Notes under the pieces: generated by a model
Told to the model about the DNA's origin: nothing
Seen by the model: only the letters and a program-made list of their open reading frames with translations
Databases searched by the model: none
Translations under genes and position numbers: made by a program
Shown: in pieces, positions 36,034-46,949 of the stretch
Position numbering within the stretch: position 1 is the stretch's first letter
How the letters are laid out: every line of letters begins with the position of its first letter
Origin: Allantophomopsis cytisporea
Lineage: Eukaryota; Ascomycota; Leotiomycetes; Phacidiales; Phacidiaceae
Reading direction: 5' to 3'
DNA: 64,000 nt
NCBI GenBank assembly: GCA_024752435.1
Contig: CP103034.1
Span: forward strand, 1,178,001 to 1,242,000

Positions 36034-39000
36034 TTATGTTCGCTTCAGCATATATGCAAAATCAGGTAAGCCCCCGATTATTTCCCTCACAATCTCGTCA
36101 TCGCGCTCTTGTAACTCTTGTGCTTGCGTTTTCATCTTCCATGGAGCAGGCGATGTTTCATTCACGGGTGAGAGATGTTCAGCAATGCTCTCTGGGAGAT
36201 CTCCAAGTCCACCGAACAATGAGAAATCTTCAGGTGCAGCAGCAGCAGCAGCCACACGACTTGTTGGTGATGCAATGTCGGGCGAAAATAGATCTTCCGT
36301 ATTGGGTGAAGGGATAGGTGAAAGCCCTGGAACTGATGATAGGAAGTCCCGAGTTGGCGAGAGAATTTCATCGAAGCTCGATGCAGGTTTGTGGCCCTTT
36401 TGGAAGGACGGAGGATCGTATCTTGAGTATGTCTGCGTACCGCCCACACTCGCAGAGTACTTATGTGCTCTTCGAGCCTCCATAGTAGCTACTAGTTGGC
36501 TTGGAGGGGCTCGAGGAGGTTGATAATTTGGGCCCATATCGATGAGCAAGTCTGGCATTTTACCTGTTGATGTCGAAGTTCGACGATTGCCCGTAGATGG
36601 TGTGTTCATGATGGCATCTACCTCTGACTGCAGCGTACCGTAACGAAGATCCACTGGAGATTTTGATCTTGAAAGTTGACGATCTGGAATAGAAGATGAT
36701 ACGCCACCCACACTCAAGGATGGTCTATGCATTTTAAATGCATTTTCTGGTTGCAAGGTGTTGAAAGAGGGTATTGTGAAGTCTGACAATCCACCGTAAC
36801 GAAGATCCACCGGAGATCTTGACGATCGTCGCTCTAGGGGAGGTCGTACACCACCTATGCTCATAGATGGCTTATGTCCAATCAAAGAAGTATTTGCTTG
36901 TGGCGTAATTGGTGATGGCATCGCATAGGAGGGATTGACATCATGGTGATTTCGGACAGGAGAGATCGATTTGCGACGTTCCGAAGCAGAGGAAACGACC
37001 CCTACGCTCAGAGATGGCTTATGGCTTTTGAAGGAGTTGTTTGGCTGGATAAATGTGGGTGCAGGCTGTATATATAACGGAGGGGAAGAAGGTACAGCCA
37101 AGCTCATTGATGGCTTATGCGTCTTCACATTTGGTTCCGAAAACATGTTCTGCGATAGCGAGCTGCTTGAGGCTGGGGGCTGGGCTATGTCATCCTTCGT
37201 AGCAGATACTGACCAGGAAAACGTTGGAGACGGCGGGAATTTGAAATCAGCTGGCGTAGGAGGTGCAGACTGAACCATCTCGCCCCATTCGTCGTCGTCA
37301 TTTTCGTCATCTTCAACCTTGCTTACATGCTGTTGTCCTGCAAATGAGATGGTATCAGACAGGATTGGCATTTGTTTCTCTGGGACTTGAGATTCTGCCA
37401 GGCCCATTGATACTCCTAAACCTTTCAGCTTCTTTGACCCCGTTACATCAGCTTCTACTGGTGGAGCAACCGTGTAATCAATGGGATGTACAATATGAGG
37501 TATATTGACCATAGATGTAGTTTGTCGATGACCCTTGGTTGGACTGCTCGTGGTGGGAAGATTTAGTGATATGCGCTTCGAAGCAGCTTGTTGGAGCAAT
37601 GAGTTAGACTTTGGAGCGTGGAATGCGTTTGGTGCAATAAGTGGTGATAGAGTTTTCGCTTTGAGAGGCAGCTGACTTGGTTCCAGGGACCTTGACGTTG
37701 GTGAAACTGGAGACTGTGCCGTAGTAGGAAGGCCTACAGATCCCATGGGTTTCGATACTGCCGAAGCTACGTCTGGCGTGCTCCAAGCAAATTGTGAATC
37801 ATCTTGCAACAATTGTGGGCTTGACATATATTTTTCAGACGTTTCCCTCTCTGGCTCGTCTAATTTGTGTTGGGTAGGAGGGGACATGAATGTATCAATT
37901 CGTGGTGTTGAAGGCTTTGAACTGACAGGTGTAGTGTTTTTGGACGCAGGAGGTTGAGGCGAGCTTCGTCTTGAAGCCCAAATAGAAGCCATATCAACGG
38001 GTGAGTTGATTGCAGATTCCCCCCACCCAAAAAGAGTTCCTGACTTCGCATTTCCAGCACCAACAAGTGCAGACACACCACCAATACGGCCTTCATTCAT
38101 CCATCTGGCCACGATCTTGAGGGTAGCATCACGTGTCTTCGAGTCAGGCCACCTGATGCGGGTGTAGCTTTCGTCGTCGCCCAGGTTATGTTTACGCATA
38201 GAACCATACCTTGATACACGGTACCAAATTTTCCGCTGCTCAACGGTCGAGAAATCATTGATGAGATCGGAGTCCTTGGCTGGTTCTACAAACGTAACAC
38301 TTACGTCGTCGAACAAGTCACTGACGCTCGAAGAATTGACATTGAACACGCGCGATTCCCGAGAAGAGACATCATGGTGTTGAACATCATTACTATCTTT
38401 CACTGAAGAAGCGTCTAAGGGTTTGATCTCAGCTGTGCTGGCAGGATTGAGTGGCACTTCAGTAGTCTCTTCTTCAAAGTCACCGAAGTCCGCATCTTCA
38501 TCCTCTAATTGCTCATCAGATGGCTTCGGGGGTGAGATTGTCTCTGCAGTGCTTGATCGCCCATCATCTGAGGCTGACGAATCAATGCTGGCTTTCGCAA
38601 GCTCAGTGTTGGGGACGTCCTTTTTTCTAGTGTCTGCGGTCTCGGTTGGCGTCTCGATGAATCTATTCTCAACTTCAAAGGACGTCTTCGATGATACTGC
38701 AGTATCATCTTGTTCATCATGAGAGGATATAGTGGATGACCTCTTTGATGTTGACGGATTGCTAGGCACAGCTTCATGTGAGCTAAGTTCTGGTGGATGA
38801 TCCCCATCCTTATCATCTTGTCCGAACGAAGATGCTGTAGGTAGCTCGACCTGGCTGTGAGCTTCTAACGTAGAAACTTCAGTGGACACTGGATTGGGAT
38901 GTACTTTCGAGGAAAAATCTTCATCCTCAATAGTCACCTCGTCCAGAGCAGGAGACCAGACAGTGTTATCATCCTTTTTCTGGAGCTCCGTAACGCTCGC

Positions 39001-39399
39001 CTCCGCTGATAGTGCCCCTGAATCTGGAATATTGATGTCTTGTAGCGCCTCAAAAGACTCGGAAGCTTCTTCAGTACGCGGACTCCCTTCGACTCCCAAT
39101 CGAGAATCTATTAGATCACCCTGAAATCCCGAGGCTTTAGGAGTGATAGAATTCCATCCGTTGTCCTCGTTTGAGCTTCCACCTCCATTCGAGATACTGA
39201 TTGCAGATGCTTGGGGCCGCTCCTCCTCTACAGGATCCGGTCGATCCCATATTTCATAGGACCCATCAACATCCCAAACGGACTCTTGATTCTTCCTTGG
39301 TGACTCTTCTACTAGTGTTGGCGTCGATACCACGTGCTCTTGTACGGGAGGTGCGAAAGCAGCCTCGTCAGCCCACGGTGATCCCCAAGGATCGTCCAT
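36034..39399 (-). CDS. Large disordered fungal protein with acidic FGxF (adaptin-ear) motif and HKPS repeats
   Basis: A single uninterrupted frame of 1121 residues starting MDDPWGSPWADEAAF. The N-terminal third is acidic and Ser-rich. Residues 302-311, DADFGDFEEE, match the [DE]FGxF type of motif that binds the gamma-adaptin/GGA ear, and DLFDDVSVTF follows near 361. The only clearly ordered block is about 385-465 (IWYRVSRYGSMRKH, IRWPDSK, IVARWMNEGRIGG, TLFGWGESA). The C-terminal half is Ser/Pro-rich and contains five degenerate copies of HKPS-x-S-x-GG (about 760-990). It ends REIIGGLPDFAYMLKRT. The motifs suggest an AP-1/clathrin accessory role comparable with aftiphilin or yeast Laa2, but overall similarity was not tested. 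It is divergent from CFD1 across 349 nt. Confidence 0.85.
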   Translation of the reverse strand: MDDPWGSPWADEAAFAPPVQEHVVSTPTLVEESPRKNQESVWDVDGSYEIWDRPDPVEEERPQASAISISNGGGSSNEDNGWNSITPKASGFQGDLIDSRLGVEGSPRTEEASESFEALQDINIPDSGALSAEASVTELQKKDDNTVWSPALDEVTIEDEDFSSKVHPNPVSTEVSTLEAHSQVELPTASSFGQDDKDGDHPPELSSHEAVPSNPSTSKRSSTISSHDEQDDTAVSSKTSFEVENRFIETPTETADTRKKDVPNTELAKASIDSSASDDGRSSTAETISPPKPSDEQLEDEDADFGDFEEETTEVPLNPASTAEIKPLDASSVKDSNDVQHHDVSSRESRVFNVNSSSVSDLFDDVSVTFVEPAKDSDLINDFSTVEQRKIWYRVSRYGSMRKHNLGDDESYTRIRWPDSKTRDATLKIVARWMNEGRIGGVSALVGAGNAKSGTLFGWGESAINSPVDMASIWASRRSSPQPPASKNTTPVSSKPSTPRIDTFMSPPTQHKLDEPERETSEKYMSSPQLLQDDSQFAWSTPDVASAVSKPMGSVGLPTTAQSPVSPTSRSLEPSQLPLKAKTLSPLIAPNAFHAPKSNSLLQQAASKRISLNLPTTSSPTKGHRQTTSMVNIPHIVHPIDYTVAPPVEADVTGSKKLKGLGVSMGLAESQVPEKQMPILSDTISFAGQQHVSKVEDDENDDDEWGEMVQSAPPTPADFKFPPSPTFSWSVSATKDDIAQPPASSSSLSQNMFSEPNVKTHKPSMSLAVPSSPPLYIQPAPTFIQPNNSFKSHKPSLSVGVVSSASERRKSISPVRNHHDVNPSYAMPSPITPQANTSLIGHKPSMSIGGVRPPLERRSSRSPVDLRYGGLSDFTIPSFNTLQPENAFKMHRPSLSVGGVSSSIPDRQLSRSKSPVDLRYGTLQSEVDAIMNTPSTGNRRTSTSTGKMPDLLIDMGPNYQPPRAPPSQLVATMEARRAHKYSASVGGTQTYSRYDPPSFQKGHKPASSFDEILSPTRDFLSSVPGLSPIPSPNTEDLFSPDIASPTSRVAAAAAAPEDFSLFGGLGDLPESIAEHLSPVNETSPAPWKMKTQAQELQERDDEIVREIIGGLPDFAYMLKRT

Positions 39400-39748
39400 T
39401 CTGTCCTCCCCTGAAATACTCTAGCATGTTGAAGGCTTCGCCATAAATACAAAGCACCAAGAAAATAAATCAGGAGTACAGCACATCAATAATCGCGTAC
39501 TAGGATCTCACGTCCCATTTAAGGCGCCAGCCGCTGTGCCGCGGTGCCCGAAAAGGGTGGCGCGTAGGGGACAGTCTGACAGATACGAGAAAAGCGGTGA
39601 AACGTAGCAGAACTTTTACCTCCGATAATCGTCATGCTGATTTGCAATCAACATCGATAGACGTAGAAATTCTGCACATTAAAAGCTACTAGACAATGAA
39701 GATCTGGTTCCTCAGATATTGAATACAGATAATCACAGAATATTTACC
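39400..39748. promoter_or_regulatory. Short bidirectional promoter between the FGxF protein gene and CFD1
   Basis: The two ATGs point away from each other across 349 nt, so both promoters must overlap here. The left part is GC-rich and the right part near CFD1 is AT-rich. No clear TATA box was seen. No gene lies within it. Confidence 0.6.
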
Positions 39749-40707
39749 ATGTCTCTAGACAAAGTGAAACACATTGTCCTTGTATGCCATTCCACACTTT
39801 ATTTCTAGGAATCCTCGATTAATGAATTTAGGTACTCTCAGGCAAAGGTGGAGTGGGCAAATCTTCTGTCACCACTCAGCTTGCTCTCTCTCTTTCCCTA
39901 GCAGGCCACTCCGTTGGCGTCCTTGACATCGATCTTACGGGACCTTCGATACCACGTCTCTTCAATATCGAAACATCGAAAGTTACACAAGCACCTGGAG
40001 GATGGATACCAGTTCCAGTCCATGCAGCAAACCCAGAACAAGGCATTGGAGAATTAAGATGTATGAGCTTAGGGTTTTTGTTACGAGAGAGAGGTGACGC
40101 AGTCGTGTGGCGAGGACCTAAGAAGACGGCAATGGTCCGACAATTTCTTACGGATGTGCTCTGGGGCGAAGTCGACTACCTCCTCATCGATACACCACCA
40201 GGAACCTCCGATGAACATATCTCCCTTGCAGAGACCCTTTTGAAGAACGCCTTCCCTGGCCAAGTTGCAGGTGCCGTAGTGGTCACAACTCCCCAGGCTG
40301 TAGCAACAGCAGATGTACGCAAGGAGTTGAACTTCTGTGCTAAGACTGGCATTAAGGTGATTGGGGTGGTGGAGAATATGAGTGGTTTTGTTTGTCCACA
40401 TTGCTCAGAATGTACGAATGTGTTCAGCTCTGGTGGTGGACAAGTCATGGCTCAGGACTTTAACGTGAAGTTCTTGGGAAGTGTTCCTATTGATCCTCAA
40501 TTTGTCATGCTAGTTGAGGCCGGAAAAAGACCTACGTACCCAGCGGGAACTTCTATTGATGGTAAAGATATGAGCACTACAGCAGCTGCCGAAGAGCCCG
40601 ATGTGAAGGATCCCGGAAAACTTGTTGAGAAATACAAGGACTGTTCTCTTTGTCCTTTGTTTGAGAGCATGACAAAGGAGGTTATTGCTGTGGTCAACGG
40701 CACATGA
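39749..40707 (+). CDS. cfd1: Cytosolic Fe-S cluster assembly factor CFD1 (Mrp/Nbp35 P-loop ATPase)
   Basis: Scaffold of the cytosolic iron-sulfur assembly pathway; it works with Nbp35 to build 4Fe-4S clusters for nuclear and cytosolic proteins. Exons are 39749-39781 and 39832-40707, with a 50-nt intron (GTATGC...TTTAG) lying immediately before the P-loop. The product is 302 residues. The deviant Walker A GKGGVGKS is at residues 15-22, a Walker B-like segment is in YLLIDTPPGTSDEH, and the cluster-binding pair Cys199-x-x-Cys202 is in FVCPHCSEC. It lacks the N-terminal four-Cys ferredoxin-like extension of Nbp35, which makes this Cfd1. A short insertion (SIDGKDMSTTAAAEEPDVK region) near the C-terminus is somewhat unusual. 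Confidence 0.95.
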
Positions 40708-41070
40708 GCATAGCCCAAATTTCGGTAGATGATTTGTTTTGGATTAGCATAGCGAAGGCGTTAAAGTTTTGAGGAGGGAATACTAGACTTTGGTTTCAAG
40801 TTCACTCTATGATGCACATTGCGTCATGATTGTTTCTTTCAAAATCAACTGTAACAAATCTATTGAAACTAAATCCATGCTCTATAAGCAATCAACTATG
40901 CAGAGGACTGATTCAAATGCTTGGGAATAACTAGATTATAACGGAAACAATGATGCTAGAAATTAGGAAAGCCGGGTCAATATCAAATAAATTTAAGGAT
41001 TATAACGTCCAGCAAGTGTGACAATCCAACCTTCCTTGACTTGAATGAGGAAACTTCTGTATTGCAGGCA
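40708..41070. other. Short intergenic region between convergent genes
   Basis: 363 nt between two stop codons, AT-rich, with no ORF or repeat. It should hold the 3' UTRs of CFD1 and of the Ser/Arg-rich protein gene. Confidence 0.7.
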
Positions 41071-41883
41071 CTATTCGTCAATTCTGGCCATACCAAATCT
41101 AAGAATCATTACATCCAGCGTTGGAACGTAACCTTCTGGCACAGCCGGCTGAGACCAACCTACGATAGTCGATGTCGGCCCAAATGAGCTGCTTACACTT
41201 GGATAAGGAATGGTGCTCACTGGATACGACGAAGCTACCGAGTGACAAGTCATAACACTTGCTGGAGCTGGAGGGTAGTACGGAACAACTGCGTTTGGTG
41301 TCGGCGCCTCTGAACGATAAGTCATGGCAGAGGAAACATATGAGTCACCACCGATCTCTGAGACTGGTGAATAATAATTAGAGGATGCAGCAGTCAATGA
41401 AGATCGGGAGCTATAGCCTGTCAAAGCAGAGCGTCTTGAACCTCCATGTCTTGGGGACCTCATTGTCGAGTGGCCAGACGAAGAGTATGGAACAAGTGCT
41501 CTCTCAGTCGATATCGCTGATGGGTGAGTTCTAGTCGAAGAAGTACTTGAGCCGACGTGAAACTGTGATCTGAAAGTCCTTGAAGAGCCGCTTCTTGATG
41601 ATCCACCTTTTGAAGAACCGTGCTTTGAAGAGCCGTTTTTTGAAGATCCACTCCTTAATGAACTATTTCTTGAGGAACCGTGACGAATTTTTGTACTAAT
41701 ATTTGAGGCACTGTCTTCCGGAAATACCGTCGAGGCAGCGCGTGAAACATGGGAACGCTCTGACCGAGAAGCTTTTTGTCGGTCTGTTGAGGTTGTCGAG
41801 TGCCTACTAGCCTGGCTTCTTTTTCTGGAACGATGTCCTTCGGAGCTTGTGTGCTCTTCTCTAAGTTCTCGAAGTCGATTCAT
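41071..41883 (-). CDS. Ser/Arg-rich protein of unknown function with GSSK/GSSR repeats
   Basis: A single exon of 270 codons, ATG at 41881-41883. The N-terminus is charged (MNRLRELREEHTSSEGHRSR), then Ser/Arg-rich and RS-like. Seven or eight tandem units of the type GSSK/GSSR/NGSSK lie at about residues 69-102. The middle is Ser/Tyr/Pro-rich. The C-terminal end is different: TSTIVGWSQPAVPEGYVPTL followed by DVMILRFGMARIDE, the only segment that looks foldable. Nothing suggests a membrane segment or enzyme. The composition resembles RNA- or chromatin-associated disordered proteins, but I do not recognise a family. The codon pattern and long open frame support a real gene. Confidence 0.7.
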   Translation of the reverse strand: MNRLRELREEHTSSEGHRSRKRSQASRHSTTSTDRQKASRSERSHVSRAASTVFPEDSASNISTKIRHGSSRNSSLRSGSSKNGSSKHGSSKGGSSRSGSSRTFRSQFHVGSSTSSTRTHPSAISTERALVPYSSSGHSTMRSPRHGGSRRSALTGYSSRSSLTAASSNYYSPVSEIGGDSYVSSAMTYRSEAPTPNAVVPYYPPAPASVMTCHSVASSYPVSTIPYPSVSSSFGPTSTIVGWSQPAVPEGYVPTLDVMILRFGMARIDE

Positions 41884-44708
41884 ACTGTCTTTCTCTATCG
41901 ACTGCTACCAGAAGAGACAACGATATCAACGTTGTTTTTGGTGTAAGAAGGAGACCAAGAAGTTTGTACATGAGAGATTAGATTTTATATTCGAGAGCCT
42001 TGATTTGTGGAACATCACGTAGCACAAAAAAGTATCTATCTTATGACTATTACCTCCCGTCATCCCTCAGTCACAACAGGTAACAAACATAAATTTGTTG
42101 TAGCAGGTGGCCTGTCCAATCGTTATCGTTGTGGTTGGCAAATTGCTACCGAAATGAGTTGCGTTCTAAAATCTCAACTGTGCGAGCAGAACTTGTACAT
42201 GTTAAGAAACAATATGAGTCTAGGGATCTTGATCGTTTGTAAAACAAGACATTCTGCTTGACAAACACAAACTGAACTACATGTAGTACTTTTGAGACTG
42301 GTTCGTGTATACATAAGTTGGGTTGTAGTAAAAAGGACTTGTAATTAATTTGCAATTCGAGTCGACTACAATACATCTAATGCCCAGGAACATCACTTGG
42401 TTTTTAAGATTCATTCCGCTATGTACGGAAATCAAGCCGAATAGGCATGGTGACTACCGTCTCTGCTTCGGCGTATCAGGTATTTAAGATTCTACACAGT
42501 CAACAGTAGAAATGCATATACTGTAATCAAAGTCAGATAAAGATTTTGTGTAGTGAGTAGTAGCAGTAAAACTGGAATATTTTATGAAAGAAGTAATCAT
42601 TTCTTACTCTGAAATTTATCTTGTCTTCAACACTAGGCTGTTAAATTTGCACAATATTGCAATCTTATCTTTATTGTCGGTGTCACTATTGGATGCTGGA
42701 TTTCAAGAGGTTCATGCCCGACGAATGAAAGAAAAGAAGCACTTCTCAAAATCTATTTCAAAACCTGTGAATGCTGGAACTACGAGCCATCACTCCATGC
42801 AGCCTGTCTACCAGTAAGCTCCATCTAAAAGTTGAAGACCACATCTAGGAATGCGGACGAATGACCACAGTATAGTGCGCAATGATATCGAAGGCGTTGA
42901 TGACGATACGGCGAACGATGACGATGAGATGGATATAAAGGCCGCAAAGTACGTCAACTAGCAGATATCTACGCGAACGCACCATAGCGTTGCTATTTCA
43001 TGGCACACAGGTAGCATGGAGGTGGCGGATTGGAGAGAGAAGAGGGGTTCTTATAGAAACCCGTAACTTCCTAAGCGTATGATCAATCATCTAGCAAATC
43101 AGCAATACAGCCACGTATGCAACAGAGACACAGAACAGTCCTCAATATATACTAAATTCAACTATAAAGAATCTCAAAGAAGGAATCAGCTCATGCGTAC
43201 ACCCTCACATCTACACCAACACCTCATACCAACGCCCTCCTATGCAGGCGCCAAGCAACACCAACCATGCATGCACAGCATATCAGGAGCTTTCTTAAAC
43301 AATGATCATCTCCAACATTAATCGATCCACATCAAGGTCGTAGACAAGTAACAAAGATAACGACTGAGCGATCGGACAAAGTAAAAGCAACGGATGGAGA
43401 GGGAGGACTCTTCATCACAATCAAACCTCCACCAAGACATACCAAACACGTATAGCTTTACGGAAAAGGCGTTCCATATGCCTCTACCCTTGACACTTGT
43501 TAGAAGGAATGAAAAGAAGAACACAGATAAAAACATAGTGCAACATGTTCATGAATATGGTCATGCTTCGTTCAAGCCATGATTTCCACTATCCACTACT
43601 ACCCAATGCCCTGCCCAGAATCCTCTTAGACATAGACTCGGATCAATAAGGAGAAGGACAATGGAGACACGCAAGGAAAGGAGAAGGTGATATTAGGAGC
43701 ACACAAAATCGTATTCTTGACCATTTTGCATTCACCACGTCCACCGCCACATATGAGAAAAGGACAGCGAAGTACGAGTTTCAAAATAGCACACGGAAGG
43801 AAAACAAAACAAAGAATCTTTTTCATCAGCCCAACACCCCACCCACCATCCACATATAATCCGCCGTCTCCATCCCCATTTCCATCCACTCCAGACCCCC
43901 CTCCTCAAAAATCCAACCGCAGATACCACACAAACGCACGCCCCATACTCTCCCACAAAAGAGCAAAGTAAGACCTCGCTATGCATCCAAGAAGTTCACC
44001 CGTCCCATGTTCCCAGAGTATTGACCAGTATCAAGTATGAAGCCAACCAAACCGAAACCGTTGCTTGCGTTTGCCACACGAACCGATATCAACCCAAATC
44101 AACAATTCAACACAACCAATCGACAACAATAGCGCTAACAAAAAACGAACAGGGTTTTCGAACGTGATAGAAACCCATCCTTAAATTTTGTTCCCCGCCA
44201 AACCCCCTCCAAAGCCCTCCGCATGAAGAAACTCCGCCGGTTCCATATGTATCTCAAAGTACTTTGTGTGTGATTTCGTGTGCGTGTGTTCAAAAAAGGA
44301 AGAAAGAAAGAAAAAAAAAAAGGTAACGACCAAATGCTGCTTTCTTTTTCGAACCCCATCCGCAAATACGCAACCACAAAAGTTCCATAACCAGATTTCC
44401 CACAGTTTGCCGTTCCCCCCCCCACCGTATCCCTACATCCAACCACTCAAACATAAACTAAATCAAACCACCAGCCGTTATCATCGTCTTGAGCATCTCA
44501 AAAGCTCCGTGTGAAGGTCCGTAGGAAATGCCAAGTATATCGAAGTTAGATTCCCCCTTCAACCTTTATTTTTTTCTCGTCTATAGTCATTCCACCCCGC
44601 GTAAATAGAAGCCATCCGTGACTGAAAAAGAAAGGAGAACGTGACAACCAACAAGCCTGCCAATCCATTGAACCGCAAACGAAGACGCTCGTAAGTACAG
44701 CCTTAAGC
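41884..44708. other. Intergenic region, no gene seen
   Basis: About 2.8 kb. Only short ORFs without coherent composition. The right 400 nt (about 44.3-44.7 kb) is A- and C-rich with pyrimidine tracts on the minus strand, as expected for the NRP1-like 3' UTR. No repeats of note apart from short A and C runs. Confidence 0.55.
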
Positions 44709-46949
44709 TTAGGCTGGAGACTTGCTTGGTGCACCAGCAGATGCACCGTTTTGGCGTGCATCACCGCTGCCCATTGACAAGTTACCGATGCCGGAAGACA
44801 AAAATGCGAATGGGTCACTTTCACCCTGGTTGGAGGAGTAGAAGTTGTTAGATGGACCAGCAGATGCTGGGCCGTTGCTGGCAGACTGGAAAGCAGCCTC
44901 AGCAGCACGACTATCAAATGGACCAGCTGAGTGAGCACCACCGGCTGGGCCAAAGTGCGTGTTCAGGCTTGGGTAAGGACCGGTTGCCGCTCCAAGACCA
45001 GATGGAAGTGCATAGGTGCTTGGTGGACCACCAAAGTGTTGACCGTAGCCACCACCGGATCCAAAACCACCTGCTGCAGAGGCGAATGGACCTGGACCTG
45101 GAGTACCAGCCATTGAACCTGGACCCATGTTGTAGCCAGATGGAGGCTCCATTGGAGAGGGGTAACCGGACTCTGCAACGACAGCAGCTCCTGCACGGCT
45201 AGCACCGCAGCGCAGACAGCTGACATTCTTAGCAAAGTTGTGGTAACCACATCCCTCAGAACCACACTTCCAGTCACCAGCTCGGAAAGGAACCATACCG
45301 CCACCTCCGCCCATACGTCCACCTCCGTGTCCTCCCATACCACCGTGATGTCCCATGTGTTGCTGAGGAGGCATCATTGCTGGAGGACCGTAACCGTAAC
45401 CACCACCGTAGCCTCCCATAGCATCACCTGATGGACCTGCACCCATCGCTGGGAAAGAGCATCGGAAGCATGCGGTTCGTCTCTGGAAGTTAGAGAAACC
45501 ACAAGATGGGCAAGTCCAGTCTCCAGGGCGAGGACGGTTCTTGCTTGGTGGGAATGGAGTAAGAATTTCAGCCGCACGGTCAAGCACGCGGCTAGATGAT
45601 GGAGAGACCTCGATAGCCTTTTCGTTGAGAGCACGACCGTTCATGCACAAAGATTCGGCAGCCTGATGTTCTGTTAGATTATGACCACGGATACGGAAGA
45701 AGAGTGAAAGTTTGGAGAGGGGTTTCATTATGAGTCGGTCATAGAGTAACATGATGTACTCATAACCCGATACACAGATTGGTTGGTGGACATTGCAATA
45801 GTAGCAGAAGAGAGTTAATGTGCAGGGATGATTTCGTACCTCTTCATGGGAGGAGAAGACCGCAAAACCGGAGCCAGTTGGCTTGTGTTGATCTGGGGTT
45901 CTAAGGGTCCAGAAAGCAATTGGGCGGCCACCGAATTGGGTAAACCAGCTCTCGAGCTCTGACTGGGTGGTATCATGAGGAAGGCCAGCCATGTGAAGGA
46001 CCTTGCTACGCTCAGATAGGAAAGCACGGACATCAGCACGAGCGTCCATGGGTCTGGTGAGGACATCTGGATGCTCATGTGGTGGTTGAGACTTGCGGAT
46101 AAGACCACGAAGAACTCTAGCCAAAGTGACAGCTTCCTCCATAGCTCTACGTGGAGAAGCTGGAGCCAATGCTTGGAGGTGGAAAGGAAGGTTGTGCTTA
46201 ATTGGTGCACTGGCCTGAACTGGCTCGACCTCGAGAGCAGCACAGATGTTGGACAGCATCGATGGACCGAAAGGAAGGGACTCTGGGTGGTGTTGTTGCC
46301 ATCTCTGGTACTCAGTTCGGAGATCGAATGTGCGGGAGTGTTGGAGATATGGTGGTAGCACGACGGCCTTGTCGCGGGCCTCGCGTGGAAGTTGTACACG
46401 AAGGTCCCATGAGTCTAGTGTCACGAAAGAGAAATCGAGGTTCTTGGAGGTCAGGTGCTCGGCAGCGAAGGTATCGAATCGGTTGATGGCATCACGGAAG
46501 CTACCAGCGTTGCGGACGTGTTCCCAAGTAAGCGTGGTCAAGCTTGCTGTAGGGAGGTCTTGTTAGCATTTGCAGATTCGTAGAGTCGTGCATCACGGTG
46601 CTCGTATGCGCCATGCCGCACAATGGACGAGTATGCAGGCTTGGAGGTTCACTTACTGCACAGAGGAGTAATGGGGGTGTTGACAGGCTTGACAAGGACA
46701 CTTTCGCGGTGGAGCTGGCAAACGGAGGTGTCAGTCAGATTATGTTTCTTCCATGTCAACAGATTGACTTCTTTTTTCTCTGCAATTTACCTCATCGCAA
46801 GTCTTTCCATCAAGAAGAATCCAGCCCATCTCAATGGTCTCCGCAGAATCACGTGTAACATATACGCCATGTTCGTCACACGTTGTCGCGATGTGAATGA
46901 CGACGTATCTGTCGATATTTTGACCTGGTGCTGTTTGAGGAGTTGCCAT
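44709..46949 (-). CDS. nrp1: NRP1-like RNA-binding protein: degenerate exonuclease fold, RRM, two RanBP2 zinc fingers
   Basis: Exons are 46791-46949, 46657-46714, 45840-46546 and 44709-45662; introns are 76, 110 and 177 nt with GTAAAT, GTAAGT and GTACGA donors. The product is 625 residues. Residues about 13-230 look like a DEDDh 3'-5' exonuclease fold (YVVIHIATTCDE, then FSFVTLDSWDLR), but the catalytic Asp-x-Glu is His-x-Ala. An RRM spans about 253-330 (RNP2 VLHMAGL at 255-261) and is interrupted by the last intron. Two RanBP2-type fingers are GDWTCPSCGF...CFRC (355-376) and GDWKCGSEGCGYHNF...CLRC (437-460). A Gly/Met-rich linker and a Gly/Ser/Pro-rich tail complete it. The architecture matches yeast Nrp1, a stress-granule RNA-binding protein. 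It probably binds single-stranded RNA and does not cut it. Confidence 0.9.

Noticed and set aside
35576..36523. 315-codon plus-strand ORF
   Set aside because: Its right half is antisense to the C-terminus of the 1121-residue protein and its left half has no protein-like composition.
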